DNA of 64,000 nucleotides from contig NZ_BMXU01000001.1 in NCBI RefSeq assembly GCF_014651915.1, positions 1,433,501-1,497,500 of the forward strand. The letters run 5' to 3'. Position numbers and translations under genes: made by a program. Under the pieces are notes generated by a model. The model worked only from the letters and a program-made list of their open reading frames with translations, searched no databases and was not told the origin of the DNA. Shown here one piece after another: positions 28,122-36,065 of the stretch (its first letter is position 1; every line of letters starts with the position of its first letter). The DNA is from Parvularcula lutaonensis. Lineage in GTDB: Bacteria > Pseudomonadota > Alphaproteobacteria > Caulobacterales > Parvularculaceae.

Positions 28122-28139
28122 GACGAACGGCCGTTCGTC
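28122..28139. repeat. Perfect 18-bp palindrome
   Basis: GACGAACGGCCGTTCGTC reads the same on both strands. Its length and symmetry look like a repressor operator (TetR-like half-sites), but it lies between convergent genes where no promoter is expected. Confidence 0.6.
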
Positions 28140-28359
28140 GGTGTATCGCTTTCAGCGATCCCCGGCCCTCCTCACTCAGCTCACATCCGTCGCGGACCGT
28201 CAGCGCAAGGAGGCAGCACCCCTCCGCCCACGGAGATCTGAAGATTATTAACCCCTCAAGCCGACGGTATCGGCAGGCCCTTCATGGGTGCTGCGCGGGG
28301 GCAGGATAGCTCGTGAGGAGGGGACGGCGGATGGCTTCGCGATCCGTCCTACGGAACGC

Positions 28360-28791
28360 TTATTCGAGGAAGCCTTTCAGAGCCGGCACCGATCCGATCA
28401 GCTCACGGACAGTACTCTCGCCGAGGTTCTCGGCCATGAAGTCCTTGACCACCGGCATCATCTCCTGGGCCTGGCCCATGGAGAGGCCGGTTTTCTGGAA
28501 GGCTGACATGGCTGAGAGGGCTTCTCCTGCCTTGCCGCCGAGGGCGCCGGCTGCTGCGCCCATCAGGCCACCCATCAGCCCACCGCCTTTCGGCGTCGGG
28601 TTTTCGCCCGCGGCCGGGAATTGATCTGCGAGAGCTTCGGCACCCGGAACCTTGGCGAAGAGCTCGTTCAGCGCGGGCTGGCCCGCAGCCTGGTCCTTGA
28701 GGAGGCCGAGAAGGACGCCGACCCCCTGCTCAGCCGTGGCTTCCGCAATGCCGAGCCTCTGCGCCACGAGCTTCACCAGTTGATCGATCAT
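28360..28791 (-). CDS. DUF2780-family protein
   Basis: 143 residues. It is helical, with a central Gly/Ala/Met-rich linker (G-G-G-L-M-G-G-L-M-G-A-A-A-G) and a C-terminal helix pair containing M-M-P-V-V-K-D-F. This matches DUF2780 (VcgC/VcgE-like) proteins of unknown function. There is no signal peptide. It is transcribed away from the aldolase, whose terminator lies just upstream, so it has its own promoter. Confidence 0.8.
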   Translation of the reverse strand: MIDQLVKLVAQRLGIAEATAEQGVGVLLGLLKDQAAGQPALNELFAKVPGAEALADQFPAAGENPTPKGGGLMGGLMGAAAGALGGKAGEALSAMSAFQKTGLSMGQAQEMMPVVKDFMAENLGESTVRELIGSVPALKGFLE

Positions 28792-28803
28792 CGTCCTGTC
28801 CTC

Positions 28804-28840
28804 AAAAAAAGAGGCCTGCGTCTGCAGGAATACTGGCCTC
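28804..28840 (-). terminator. Terminator after the class II aldolase gene
   Basis: Read on the minus strand: stem GAGGCC / GGCCTC (28835-28840 with 28811-28816) followed by a run of seven T (28810-28804). It lies 26 bp after the aldolase stop. Confidence 0.8.
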
Positions 28841-28865
28841 GCGCAAGTTTCAAACGCAGTGACCT

Positions 28866-29627
28866 TTAGTCCCGGAAATCCGGCTGCTCCCGATCGAGCT
28901 TGCGCATCAGCGCCGGCCAGATAAGCCCGTCGGCGGTCATCATCAGGCCACCTTTGCCGATCATCTCGTTTTTCTGGATGACGGGATCGGCGGTCGGATA
29001 GAGCTCGCGGCCTCCGGTCATCGTCGCGATCTGCATCGCGCAGGCGCGCTCAAGGAAATACATCCGCGTGAAAGCTTGGGCGACCGTCGAGCCAACGGTG
29101 AGCGTGCCGTGGTTCCTCAGCAGCATCGAGCCCTTGTCTCCGAGGTCAGCCTGGAGGCGGGGGCGCTCGTCATGGTCGAACGCAACGCCTTCATAGTCGT
29201 GATAGGCGAGATCGCCGATGATGAGCTGCGCGGTCTGGTTGAGCGGCAACAGGCCCTCTTTCTGCGTCGCCACCGCGGTGCCGTGGACGGTATGCAGGTG
29301 CATGACGCAGTTCGCGTCCTCGCGGGCCATGTGCACGGCCGAATGGATGGTGAACCCGGCCGGGTTCACGTTGTACGCGCTCTCCTCGACCTTGTTCCCG
29401 TCCATATCGATCTTGACGAGGGAGCTGGCCGTGATTTCCTCGAACAGCATGCCGTAGGGATTGATCAGGAAATGGTGCTCGGGCCCCGGCAGGCGGGCCG
29501 AGAGATGGGTGAAGACGAGGTCGTCCCAGCCGAACATCGCCACCAGGCGGTAGGCGGCGGCAAGGTCGTTTCGGATCTGGCGTTCTTCTGGGGTCATCGA
29601 GGACGGATGCGTCTCGGTGGTGCTCAT
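28866..29627 (-). CDS. Class II aldolase/adducin-domain protein
   Basis: 253 residues from the ATG preceded by GGAGG. The class II aldolase fold carries metal ligands in H-L-H-T-V-H (about 110-115) and L-R-N-H-G (about 177). Family members include fuculose-phosphate aldolase and decarboxylases; this subgroup (adducin-like, no known substrate) is common in alphaproteobacteria. It is divergent from ispH with about 180 bp between them. Confidence 0.9.
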   Translation of the reverse strand: MSTTETHPSSMTPEERQIRNDLAAAYRLVAMFGWDDLVFTHLSARLPGPEHHFLINPYGMLFEEITASSLVKIDMDGNKVEESAYNVNPAGFTIHSAVHMAREDANCVMHLHTVHGTAVATQKEGLLPLNQTAQLIIGDLAYHDYEGVAFDHDERPRLQADLGDKGSMLLRNHGTLTVGSTVAQAFTRMYFLERACAMQIATMTGGRELYPTADPVIQKNEMIGKGGLMMTADGLIWPALMRKLDREQPDFRD

Positions 29628-29805
29628 CGGGGTTCCTCCGGCGATCTTTGTGTCGTTTCGGCGGAGCCTAGCAGCCAATTCGCGCAACCGCAGCCTTCGA
29701 GGTGCGATGCAGTGATCGCTGAAACTTTCGTTGCGAACCTGCGAACCATTCCCCACGATCCACCTATATGTCGCAGCGGGGCGGGATCACCTGAAGGGGA
29801 GAGCC

Positions 29806-30771
29806 ATGAGCCGCAGACCCATTGAGCTTTTGCTGGCCCAGCCGCGCGGCTTCTGCGCGGGTGTGGAGAGGGCCATCGACATCGTCGAGCTGGCGCTCGA
29901 GAAGTATGGCGCTCCGGTCTATGTGCGCCACGAGATCGTTCACAACAAACGAGTCGTCGATACCCTGAGGGCGAAGGGCGCGCAGTTCGTGACGGAGGTG
30001 GACGAGATTCCCCTCGGCGCAGTGGCGATCTACTCGGCCCACGGCGTCGCCAGGAAAGTCGAGGCGGCGGCGTCCGCCCGCAAACTCGACGTCATCGACG
30101 CCACCTGCCCCCTCGTCACCAAGGTCCACAAGGAAGGCCGCCGCTACGCGGCGCGGGGCTATGACGTCATCCTGATCGGCCATGTCGGCCACCCCGAGGT
30201 GACAGGCACGCTCGGCCAGATCGAGGGCACCGTGCACGTGGTCAGCGACGAGAACGACGTCGCGGCGCTCGAGGTCCGGGACCCTGAAAAGGTCGCTTTT
30301 GTCACCCAAACCACCCTCAGCCTCAATGACACAAGGGGCGTCATTGCGGCGCTGAAGGCGCGTTTCCCATCGATCATCGGACCCGACACGCGTGACATCT
30401 GCTATGCGACCCAGAACCGCCAGAACGCCGTTCTCGACCTTGTCGGCAAGGCGGAAGTGATCCTGGTGGTCGGGGCGCAGAACAGCTCGAACTCGAACCG
30501 CCTGCGTGAGATCGGTGAGCAGAAGGGCCTGCCCTCCTACCTCATCGCCGATGCCGAGGCCCTCGATCCCGCCTGGTTCGAGGGGGTCACGAGAGTCGGC
30601 ATCACCGCCGGGGCGTCCGCTCCCGAGATCCTGATCCGTGAGGTCATCGGCCGCCTTGGCGAATGGTTCGATGTGACCGAAACGCCCCTCGACGGCACCG
30701 AGGAGAACATCCACTTCAAATTGCCGCCCGCCCTTGCGCCGCGCCGCAAGGACGCCCATCCCGCGACCTGA
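29806..30771 (+). CDS. ispH: 4-hydroxy-3-methylbut-2-enyl diphosphate reductase IspH
   Basis: 321 residues from the ATG with aagggga upstream. It performs the last MEP-pathway step, giving IPP and DMAPP. The Fe-S cluster ligands C17 (R-G-F-C-A-G-V), C101 (D-A-T-C-P-L-V) and C199 ([10 protein letters not shown]) and substrate His residues (H46, H79, H129) are present. hpnH follows after 29 bp on the same strand, linking isoprenoid supply with hopanoid side-chain synthesis. Confidence 0.97.
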   Translation: MSRRPIELLLAQPRGFCAGVERAIDIVELALEKYGAPVYVRHEIVHNKRVVDTLRAKGAQFVTEVDEIPLGAVAIYSAHGVARKVEAAASARKLDVIDATCPLVTKVHKEGRRYAARGYDVILIGHVGHPEVTGTLGQIEGTVHVVSDENDVAALEVRDPEKVAFVTQTTLSLNDTRGVIAALKARFPSIIGPDTRDICYATQNRQNAVLDLVGKAEVILVVGAQNSSNSNRLREIGEQKGLPSYLIADAEALDPAWFEGVTRVGITAGASAPEILIREVIGRLGEWFDVTETPLDGTEENIHFKLPPALAPRRKDAHPAT

Positions 30772-30800
30772 CACGACGCGCCTTCGACGAGGAAGACAGC

Positions 30801-31970
30801 ATGTCCGTACCCGTTCGCCAGCAAGCTGCCGTTGCGGCCTATATCGCCAAGCAGAAGCTGCTCGGCCGCAAGCGCTATCCGCTGGTCCTGATGCTGGAAC
30901 CGCTTTTCCGCTGCAACCTTGCCTGCGCGGGCTGCGGGAAGATCGACTATCCCGCGCCGATCCTTAACCAGCGGCTGACACCGCAGCAGTGCTTCGACGC
31001 AGTCGACGAATGCGGCGCCCCGATGGTGGCGATTCCGGGCGGCGAACCCCTGATCCACAAGGAAATCGGCGAGATCGTCGCCGGGCTGGTCGAGCGTAAG
31101 AAATACGTCTCTCTCTGCACCAATGCCCTGCTTCTCGAGAAGAAGCTGGACCTCTTCGAACCGAGCCCCTACCTCTTTTTCTCCGTGCACCTCGATGGCC
31201 TCGAGGAAAAGCATGACGAAGCCGTCTGCCAAGAGGGCGTCTTCAAGAAGGCCGTTGCAGCCATCAAGAAGGCCCAGGAAGCAGGCTTCCAGGTCAACAC
31301 CAATGCCACGATCTTCGACGGCTATCCGGTCGAGGAGCTGGCCGACTATCTCGACGAATGCGCCCGGATGGGCGTCAATGTCTCGATGTCACCGGGCTTT
31401 GCCTACGAACGTGCTCCGGACCAGGAGCATTTCCTGAACCGGAAGAAAACCAAGGCATACTTCCGTGAGCTGTTCAGGATCCGCGACGAGCGCGGCTCGA
31501 AATGGACGCTCAGCCACTCGGACATCTATCTCGACTTCCTTGCCGGGAATCAGGAGCTGAAATGCACGCCCTGGGGCATGCCGACCTACAACGTCTTCGG
31601 CTGGCAGAAGCCCTGCTACCTCCTTGGCGAGGGGCATGTCGCAACCTTCCGTGAGCTGATGGAAGAAACCGACTGGGACAGCTACGGAACCGGCGCTTAT
31701 GAGAAATGCAACGACTGCATGGCCCATTGCGGCTACGAGCCGACGGCGGCGGACGTCGCCTTCTCCAAGCCCTGGAAAATGCTCCCGATTCTGATGAATG
31801 GCATCAGGACAGAAGGTCCTATGGCCCCGGAGATCGAGCTTCGCGCTGCACGACCCGCCATTGACGTGCACGAAGAAATCGTGGCGGCAAAGATGGCGGA
31901 GCTTGAAGCGGGCAACAAACGCAAGACCACCCCATCAGGAAAAGTCCGCACGCTGATCGACAACGTCTGA
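30801..31970 (+). CDS. hpnH: Adenosyl-hopene transferase HpnH (radical SAM)
   Basis: 389 residues. It joins the 5'-deoxyadenosyl moiety of SAM to hopene (diploptene), the first step of C35 bacteriohopanepolyol synthesis. The cluster motif C38-x3-C42-x2-C45 is C-N-L-A-C-A-G-C; a C-terminal Cys group (C-N-D-C-M-A-H-C-G-Y-E-P-T) is typical of HpnH. It needs the SAM made by MetK. Probably co-transcribed with ispH. The remaining hpn genes lie downstream, mostly on the other strand. Confidence 0.96.
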   Translation: MSVPVRQQAAVAAYIAKQKLLGRKRYPLVLMLEPLFRCNLACAGCGKIDYPAPILNQRLTPQQCFDAVDECGAPMVAIPGGEPLIHKEIGEIVAGLVERKKYVSLCTNALLLEKKLDLFEPSPYLFFSVHLDGLEEKHDEAVCQEGVFKKAVAAIKKAQEAGFQVNTNATIFDGYPVEELADYLDECARMGVNVSMSPGFAYERAPDQEHFLNRKKTKAYFRELFRIRDERGSKWTLSHSDIYLDFLAGNQELKCTPWGMPTYNVFGWQKPCYLLGEGHVATFRELMEETDWDSYGTGAYEKCNDCMAHCGYEPTAADVAFSKPWKMLPILMNGIRTEGPMAPEIELRAARPAIDVHEEIVAAKMAELEAGNKRKTTPSGKVRTLIDNV

Positions 31971-32018
31971 AGCCCGGCCCCAAGCACCGCAACTGGCGCC
32001 CTCACTCTTCACCTCGGC

Positions 32019-32049
32019 ATCCGGGAATTTGCGTGGCAAATATCCGGGA
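32019..32049. repeat. Small repeat: hairpin flanked by direct repeats
   Basis: ATCCGGGA occurs at 32019-32026 and again at 32042-32049, flanking a hairpin ATTTGC-GTG-GCAAAT (32027-32041). The direct-repeat flanks resemble a duplicated target site, but the element is too short to code for anything. Confidence 0.6.
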
Positions 32050-32163
32050 CCAGTGCCCTGCTGACGCGAGCCTGCGAAAGGCCCTCCGCCCCAGCGCGCT
32101 TTCCACGTCCCGGCCGTGGGACACATCTCGGAAAAGCGACGACCCTGTCGCCCTCGACGAGCC

Positions 32164-32264
32164 CTGTCGTTCCGGGGCAGGCAACGCCTGAGCCCCGAAC
32201 CCGCGCAGTGCTCCACAGGGGCTCCGGGGCGCAAGCACCGCCCGCCCCCCGGATCATTGTCCTG
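32164..32264. repeat. Dispersed palindromic repeat, copy 2 (degenerate)
   Basis: It begins CTGTCGTTCCGGGG, as copy 1 begins CTGTCATTCCGGGG, and repeats the 30-nt inner hairpin with matching architecture (TTCCGGGG..GGCAAnGCC..GAGCCC..GAA, 32170-32199). The right end (CCCCGGATCATTGTCC) has partly lost its inverted match. Confidence 0.65.
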
Positions 32265-32270
32265 CTGCGG

Positions 32271-33404
32271 CTATTTATGCGGCCGGATCAGGAACTTCGT
32301 GCCCGTCGCCTTGGCGTTGTACTTGGCCATGATCTCGGGATCGAGGACATCCCGGAGCGAGATTTCGTCCGTGTAGTGGCTGGCAAATGTCGTCTTGATC
32401 TCCGAGACGACACGATAGGCCATCCGCATACGGTCCTCGGGACTGATCGAGGAGAGGAAGTGGGTCAGGAGGAACCCTCCGACACCCCAGCACATGCCCA
32501 CCGAAGGCGGCACGCGGACTTCGCCAAGATCGAGGCGCCCGTAGATATAGACGTGCTTGTAGGTATCCGAGCCATAGCGGCTGTACTCGGTCAGCTTCCT
32601 CTGCTGCGCCATTTCCATCGCCGTGAGAATCTTGCCCGCCAGGTCGCCGCCACCGACAGCGTCAAAGCCGACCGTCGCGTCGGTCTCGGCGCAGGCCTCG
32701 ATCAGCTGGGGCAGGAAATCGTCGTCGTTCAGGTTGAGGGCGTAGTCCGCACCGAGGTCTCTCAGGATCTTCTGTTGCTCGGGTTTCCTGACGATGTTGA
32801 TGAGCGGGATACCGTCGGCCTTGCAAATCCGTTGCAGCATCTGGCCGAGGTTGGAGGCCGCGGCCGTGTGGACCAGGGCCTTGGAGCCGTCGCGTTTCAT
32901 CACTTCCGTCATCGCGAGCGATGTCATGGGGTTGACGAAACTCGACGCTCCTTCTCGGGCCGTGACGCCTTCGCCCAGGGGCATGGCAAGCGCTTGCGGA
33001 ACAAGGCAGTATTCAGCGAACATCTCGCCGCCGGCGCCGGCAACCAGCTTCCCGATCAACCCCTCACCCTCGGGCGAGCCTGCCGCGACGACGGTGCCCG
33101 CGCCTTCATTACCGCAGGGCATCGGCTTGCCGAGACGTCCTGCCATCATGCGGACCGCCATTTCGGGCAGCGGTATGGTGACAACAGGCTCTTCATCCGT
33201 ACCCGATACTTTCGCCTGGGCCGGGTCAGCAACGCCAAGCAGCAGGGCAAGATCAGAAGGGTTGATCGGTGCAGCCTCGACACGGACGAGCAATTGGCCG
33301 GGGCCGGGCTTGGGGGTCGGGACGGTTTCGAGCTTCAGCTCGATAGTGCCGTCCTTCTTCGCTTCCGTGGTGATACGGCGCATCTGCGCAGGAACATCAG
33401 CCAT
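32271..33404 (-). CDS. MDR-family (alcohol dehydrogenase-like) oxidoreductase
   Basis: 377 residues. The GroES-like N-terminus (about 25-135: G-N-E-G-A-G-T-V-V-A-A-G) is followed by a Rossmann domain (about 165-310: H-T-A-A-A-S-N-L-G-Q-M, V-G-F-D-A-V-G-G-G). No structural or catalytic zinc Cys set is evident, so it is probably an NAD(P)H-dependent quinone/enoyl-type reductase. It has the good ribosome binding site aaaaggagg and lies 63 bp downstream of hpnG on the same strand, hence possibly part of the hpnCDE-shc-hpnG operon. The substrate is unknown; reduction of ribosylhopane is a candidate. Confidence 0.85.
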   Translation of the reverse strand: MADVPAQMRRITTEAKKDGTIELKLETVPTPKPGPGQLLVRVEAAPINPSDLALLLGVADPAQAKVSGTDEEPVVTIPLPEMAVRMMAGRLGKPMPCGNEGAGTVVAAGSPEGEGLIGKLVAGAGGEMFAEYCLVPQALAMPLGEGVTAREGASSFVNPMTSLAMTEVMKRDGSKALVHTAAASNLGQMLQRICKADGIPLINIVRKPEQQKILRDLGADYALNLNDDDFLPQLIEACAETDATVGFDAVGGGDLAGKILTAMEMAQQRKLTEYSRYGSDTYKHVYIYGRLDLGEVRVPPSVGMCWGVGGFLLTHFLSSISPEDRMRMAYRVVSEIKTTFASHYTDEISLRDVLDPEIMAKYNAKATGTKFLIRPHK

Positions 33405-33467
33405 GGTTTCCTCCTTTTCGTTGCGGCTAGGGCTACGCGCCGGAAGAGGGCTTGGCCAGCCTGCGCG

Positions 33468-34118
33468 TCAGGCGGCGGCGAGGGCCGCGATGAGGCCACG
33501 GCCCTTGGTGCGCAGGGTCTCGAGCCCCTTCGACGCCTGCGTGCCGAGGGCGATGAGGTCCGGCAGGTCGCCAGGACGGGCGAGGAGCCCGGCGATGGTC
33601 TTGAGCGAATTGACGCTGCCATCCTCCTGCACCGCCCCTTCGGTTGAGGGGGGCAGGGCCTGTGCCGCCGTGTCCGCCACGGCGCGGATGACGTAGAGGG
33701 GCAGGTGATGCTCGAACGCAGCGCGGGCCACCGCATGGCTTTCCATGTCGACGGCGCTCGCCCCGAAGGTACGGGCAAGCTCGGCCTTCTCTTCCGGTGT
33801 GCGGATGATGTCGTCAGCGCCTAGGACCGGCGCTCCGTGAGCAGAGCGCGGCAGCTCGCCGCTCAAGGGATGACATCGGAAGCGGCGGCCGTCGCGATCG
33901 ACGACCGCCTCGGGAAGAAGCAGGTCGCCGGGCTTGAGGTGAGCCATCAGCGCTCCAGCGAGACCGATCGACACGAGGCACTCGGCGCCCTCCCCGGCGA
34001 GACGCTTCGCACCTTCATAGGCGCGCGCCGCGTTGGCGCCGGAAATGGCGCAGGCATGATCCAATCGTCCGAGAGCGGCCTTTTCGGACTGCAGCCCGCA
34101 GACGATCCCGAGCTTCAC
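33468..34118 (-). CDS. hpnG: HpnG, adenosylhopane nucleosidase/phosphorylase
   Basis: 216 residues from a GTG overlapping the shc stop (GTGA). It belongs to the MTA/SAH-nucleosidase fold: V-S-I-G-L-A-G-A-L, the V-D-M-E-S-H-A-V-A-R-A motif (ribose-binding Met-Glu) and a late A-D-T-A acid. HpnG removes adenine from adenosylhopane to give (phospho)ribosylhopane. The overlapping frame to 34265 is shc on another frame and was left out. Confidence 0.93.
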   Translation of the reverse strand: MKLGIVCGLQSEKAALGRLDHACAISGANAARAYEGAKRLAGEGAECLVSIGLAGALMAHLKPGDLLLPEAVVDRDGRRFRCHPLSGELPRSAHGAPVLGADDIIRTPEEKAELARTFGASAVDMESHAVARAAFEHHLPLYVIRAVADTAAQALPPSTEGAVQEDGSVNSLKTIAGLLARPGDLPDLIALGTQASKGLETLRTKGRGLIAALAAA

Positions 34119-36052
34119 ATGCCCCAGCCCTGGCGCGGGTCGTTGGCCCGCACCATGCGTTCGTAGCGCGCCGTCGCCCAAAGCGGGAAGAAGGCGGCAT
34201 ATCCGTGGTATTTGAGATAGAAAACCTTGGGGAAACCGGTCCCTGTGTAGAGGTCCTCTTCCCAACGAGGGCTATCCTCCTCGCGCGGAGCTTCCCGGAG
34301 CCATCGCGCAGCGCGCTCGGCCTCCTTCGAGCGGACTTCGCCCGCGGCCATGAGCCCCATCAGCGCCCATGCAGTCTGGGAGGCGGTGGAGGGAACCTCG
34401 TCGCCGCGGCCGGGATCAGCATAACTCTCCAGCCCCTCGCCCCAACCACCGTCAGGGTTCTGACGGCTCTTGAGGAATGCAGCTGCGCGGGCGACCCACG
34501 GTTCTCGCATGTCAACGCCCGCCTGCTCCAGGCAGACGAGGACCGACCATGTGCCGTAGATATAGTTGGCGCCCCAGCGGCCGAACCAGGATCCGTCCGG
34601 AAGCTGCTCTTTCTTGAGATATGTCAGCCCACGCTCGATATTCTCCGCATACTTCACGGGATCGACCTGGCTTAGGCAGCCGATGCAGCGGGCGGTGACG
34701 TCAACCGTCGGCGGGTCGAGGAGAGCGCCATGATCCGCGAAGGGAATAGCGTTGAGGTAAAAGTGCTCGTTCTCGGGTTCGAAAGCGCCCCAACCGCCCG
34801 AAGCGGACTGCATTCCCGCGATCCATTCACAGGCACGCTCGACATTCTCAGCATATTTCTCCGAGCCCTGACGGTGCATTGCCATGGCAACAACGGCCGT
34901 GTCGTCAACGTCAGGATAATCGGGATTCTCGTACTGGAACGCCCAGCCGCCAGGCCGGACATGGGGCCTGCGGATCGTCCAGTCGCCGTGATGGTCGAGG
35001 ATCTGGCGCTTCTTCAGCCAGTCGAGCATCTGTTCGAGGCGAGGATCGTCCTTGGCGCCGGACTCAAGGAGGGCGTGGGCGGAGAGGCCGGTGTCCCAGA
35101 CCGGCGACAGGCAAGGCTGGAGATAGAGCTGGTCGCCGCGCCAGACCTTGAGGCGGTCGATGGACTTCCGGGCAACCCGCATACGCGGGTCATCGTCTGG
35201 ATAGCCCAACGCCCGCATCATCATCACGGCATTGGCCATGGCGGGATAAATGGCGCCGAGGCCGTCCTCGCCGTTCAGGCGCTTGACGACGAATTCTTCC
35301 GCCTGCCGAATGGCGGGTTCACGGAGCTTCTGCGGGACTGCCGGTTCGACAGCATGAAGGACCTTGTCGATGGCGAGGAAGACATTGCCGACAGCGGTCT
35401 TGTTCGGATTGGTCTGCCAGACTTTTTCCTCGTGAGGCGGCGTGATGAAGAGCTCGTCAAGCCTGGTGGAACAGTCCGCTGCCCGCGCTTTCTTCGCCGC
35501 GAGAACAAGGAGCGGGATCATCACCGTCCGCGACCAATAGGCGATCTTCGTCGTGTGGAAGGGGAACCAGCGCGGAAGGTGCATCACCTCCACCGGCATG
35601 GCCGGACAGCCGCGCCACGGGATGTGGCCGAACAGCGCGAGAGCGTAGCGGGTGAAAACATTGGCCTTCGACGCCCCGCCCTTGGACAGGATCCACGTCC
35701 GGGCACGGATCATCGGCTCGCTGTCTGGGTCTTCGCCGCATATCTTGAGCGCCCAATAGGCCTTCACGGTGGCGGAGAGATCACCAGCACCGCCGGTGAA
35801 GAGCGGCCAGGAGCCGTTATTTTTCTGCCCTGCGAGGAGGTAGCGGCGAATGCCCTCTTCTTCCTCCGGCTCTTCCTCGCCGAGAAACCGGAGGAGGAGG
35901 ACATATTCCGAGGGGATCGTGGCGTCGGCTTCAAGCTCGAAGACGATATGGCCATCGTCCTTGCGCATGGCGAAGAGCTTCTCGACCTGCTCGTCGATCA
36001 GTTGCCGGTGGCTGTCTGCAGCCCGTGCTGCGCCCTCTGTCAATGAAACCAT
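34115..36052 (-). CDS. shc: Squalene-hopene cyclase
   Basis: 645 residues from the ATG at 36052; the longer frame to 36349 runs into hpnE. It cyclises squalene to hopene/hopanol at the inner membrane. The protonating motif D381-V-D-D-T-A is intact. Several QW repeats are visible (Q-K-N-N-G-S-W, Q-S-A-S-G-G-W-G, L-P-D-G-S-W-F-G-R-W-G, Q-N-P-D-G-G-W-G-E). The length matches bacterial cyclases. It is the fourth gene of hpnC-hpnD-hpnE-shc-hpnG, with a 13-bp gap to hpnE. Confidence 0.97.
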   Translation of the reverse strand: MVSLTEGAARAADSHRQLIDEQVEKLFAMRKDDGHIVFELEADATIPSEYVLLLRFLGEEEPEEEEGIRRYLLAGQKNNGSWPLFTGGAGDLSATVKAYWALKICGEDPDSEPMIRARTWILSKGGASKANVFTRYALALFGHIPWRGCPAMPVEVMHLPRWFPFHTTKIAYWSRTVMIPLLVLAAKKARAADCSTRLDELFITPPHEEKVWQTNPNKTAVGNVFLAIDKVLHAVEPAVPQKLREPAIRQAEEFVVKRLNGEDGLGAIYPAMANAVMMMRALGYPDDDPRMRVARKSIDRLKVWRGDQLYLQPCLSPVWDTGLSAHALLESGAKDDPRLEQMLDWLKKRQILDHHGDWTIRRPHVRPGGWAFQYENPDYPDVDDTAVVAMAMHRQGSEKYAENVERACEWIAGMQSASGGWGAFEPENEHFYLNAIPFADHGALLDPPTVDVTARCIGCLSQVDPVKYAENIERGLTYLKKEQLPDGSWFGRWGANYIYGTWSVLVCLEQAGVDMREPWVARAAAFLKSRQNPDGGWGEGLESYADPGRGDEVPSTASQTAWALMGLMAAGEVRSKEAERAARWLREAPREEDSPRWEEDLYTGTGFPKVFYLKYHGYAAFFPLWATARYERMVRANDPRQGWGM

Positions 36053-36065
36053 CTCCAGCCCTCCC

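Larger units (their letters stand above)
28053..28359. other. Gene-free gap between convergent genes with palindromes
   Basis: About 307 bp between the 2OG oxygenase and the DUF2780 gene. It holds a terminator (28081-28106), a perfect 18-bp palindrome GACGAACGGCCGTTCGTC (28122-28139) and a small hairpin ATCGCT-TTC-AGCGAT (28145-28159). The rest (28160-28359) shows no convincing gene or signal. Confidence 0.7.
31971..32270. other. Repeat-rich gap between convergent genes
   Basis: 300 bp between hpnH and the minus-strand oxidoreductase, without a gene. It is made of short inverted repeats: a direct-repeat-flanked hairpin at 32019-32049, GTCCC/GGGAC at 32107-32122, and a degenerate copy of the dispersed palindrome at 32164-32264. 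It looks like an accumulation site for small repetitive elements. Confidence 0.7.

Noticed and set aside
28288-28506. Small plus-strand frame overlapping the DUF2780 gene end
   Set aside because: Low-complexity antisense product without a ribosome binding site; DUF2780 on the minus strand is the real gene.
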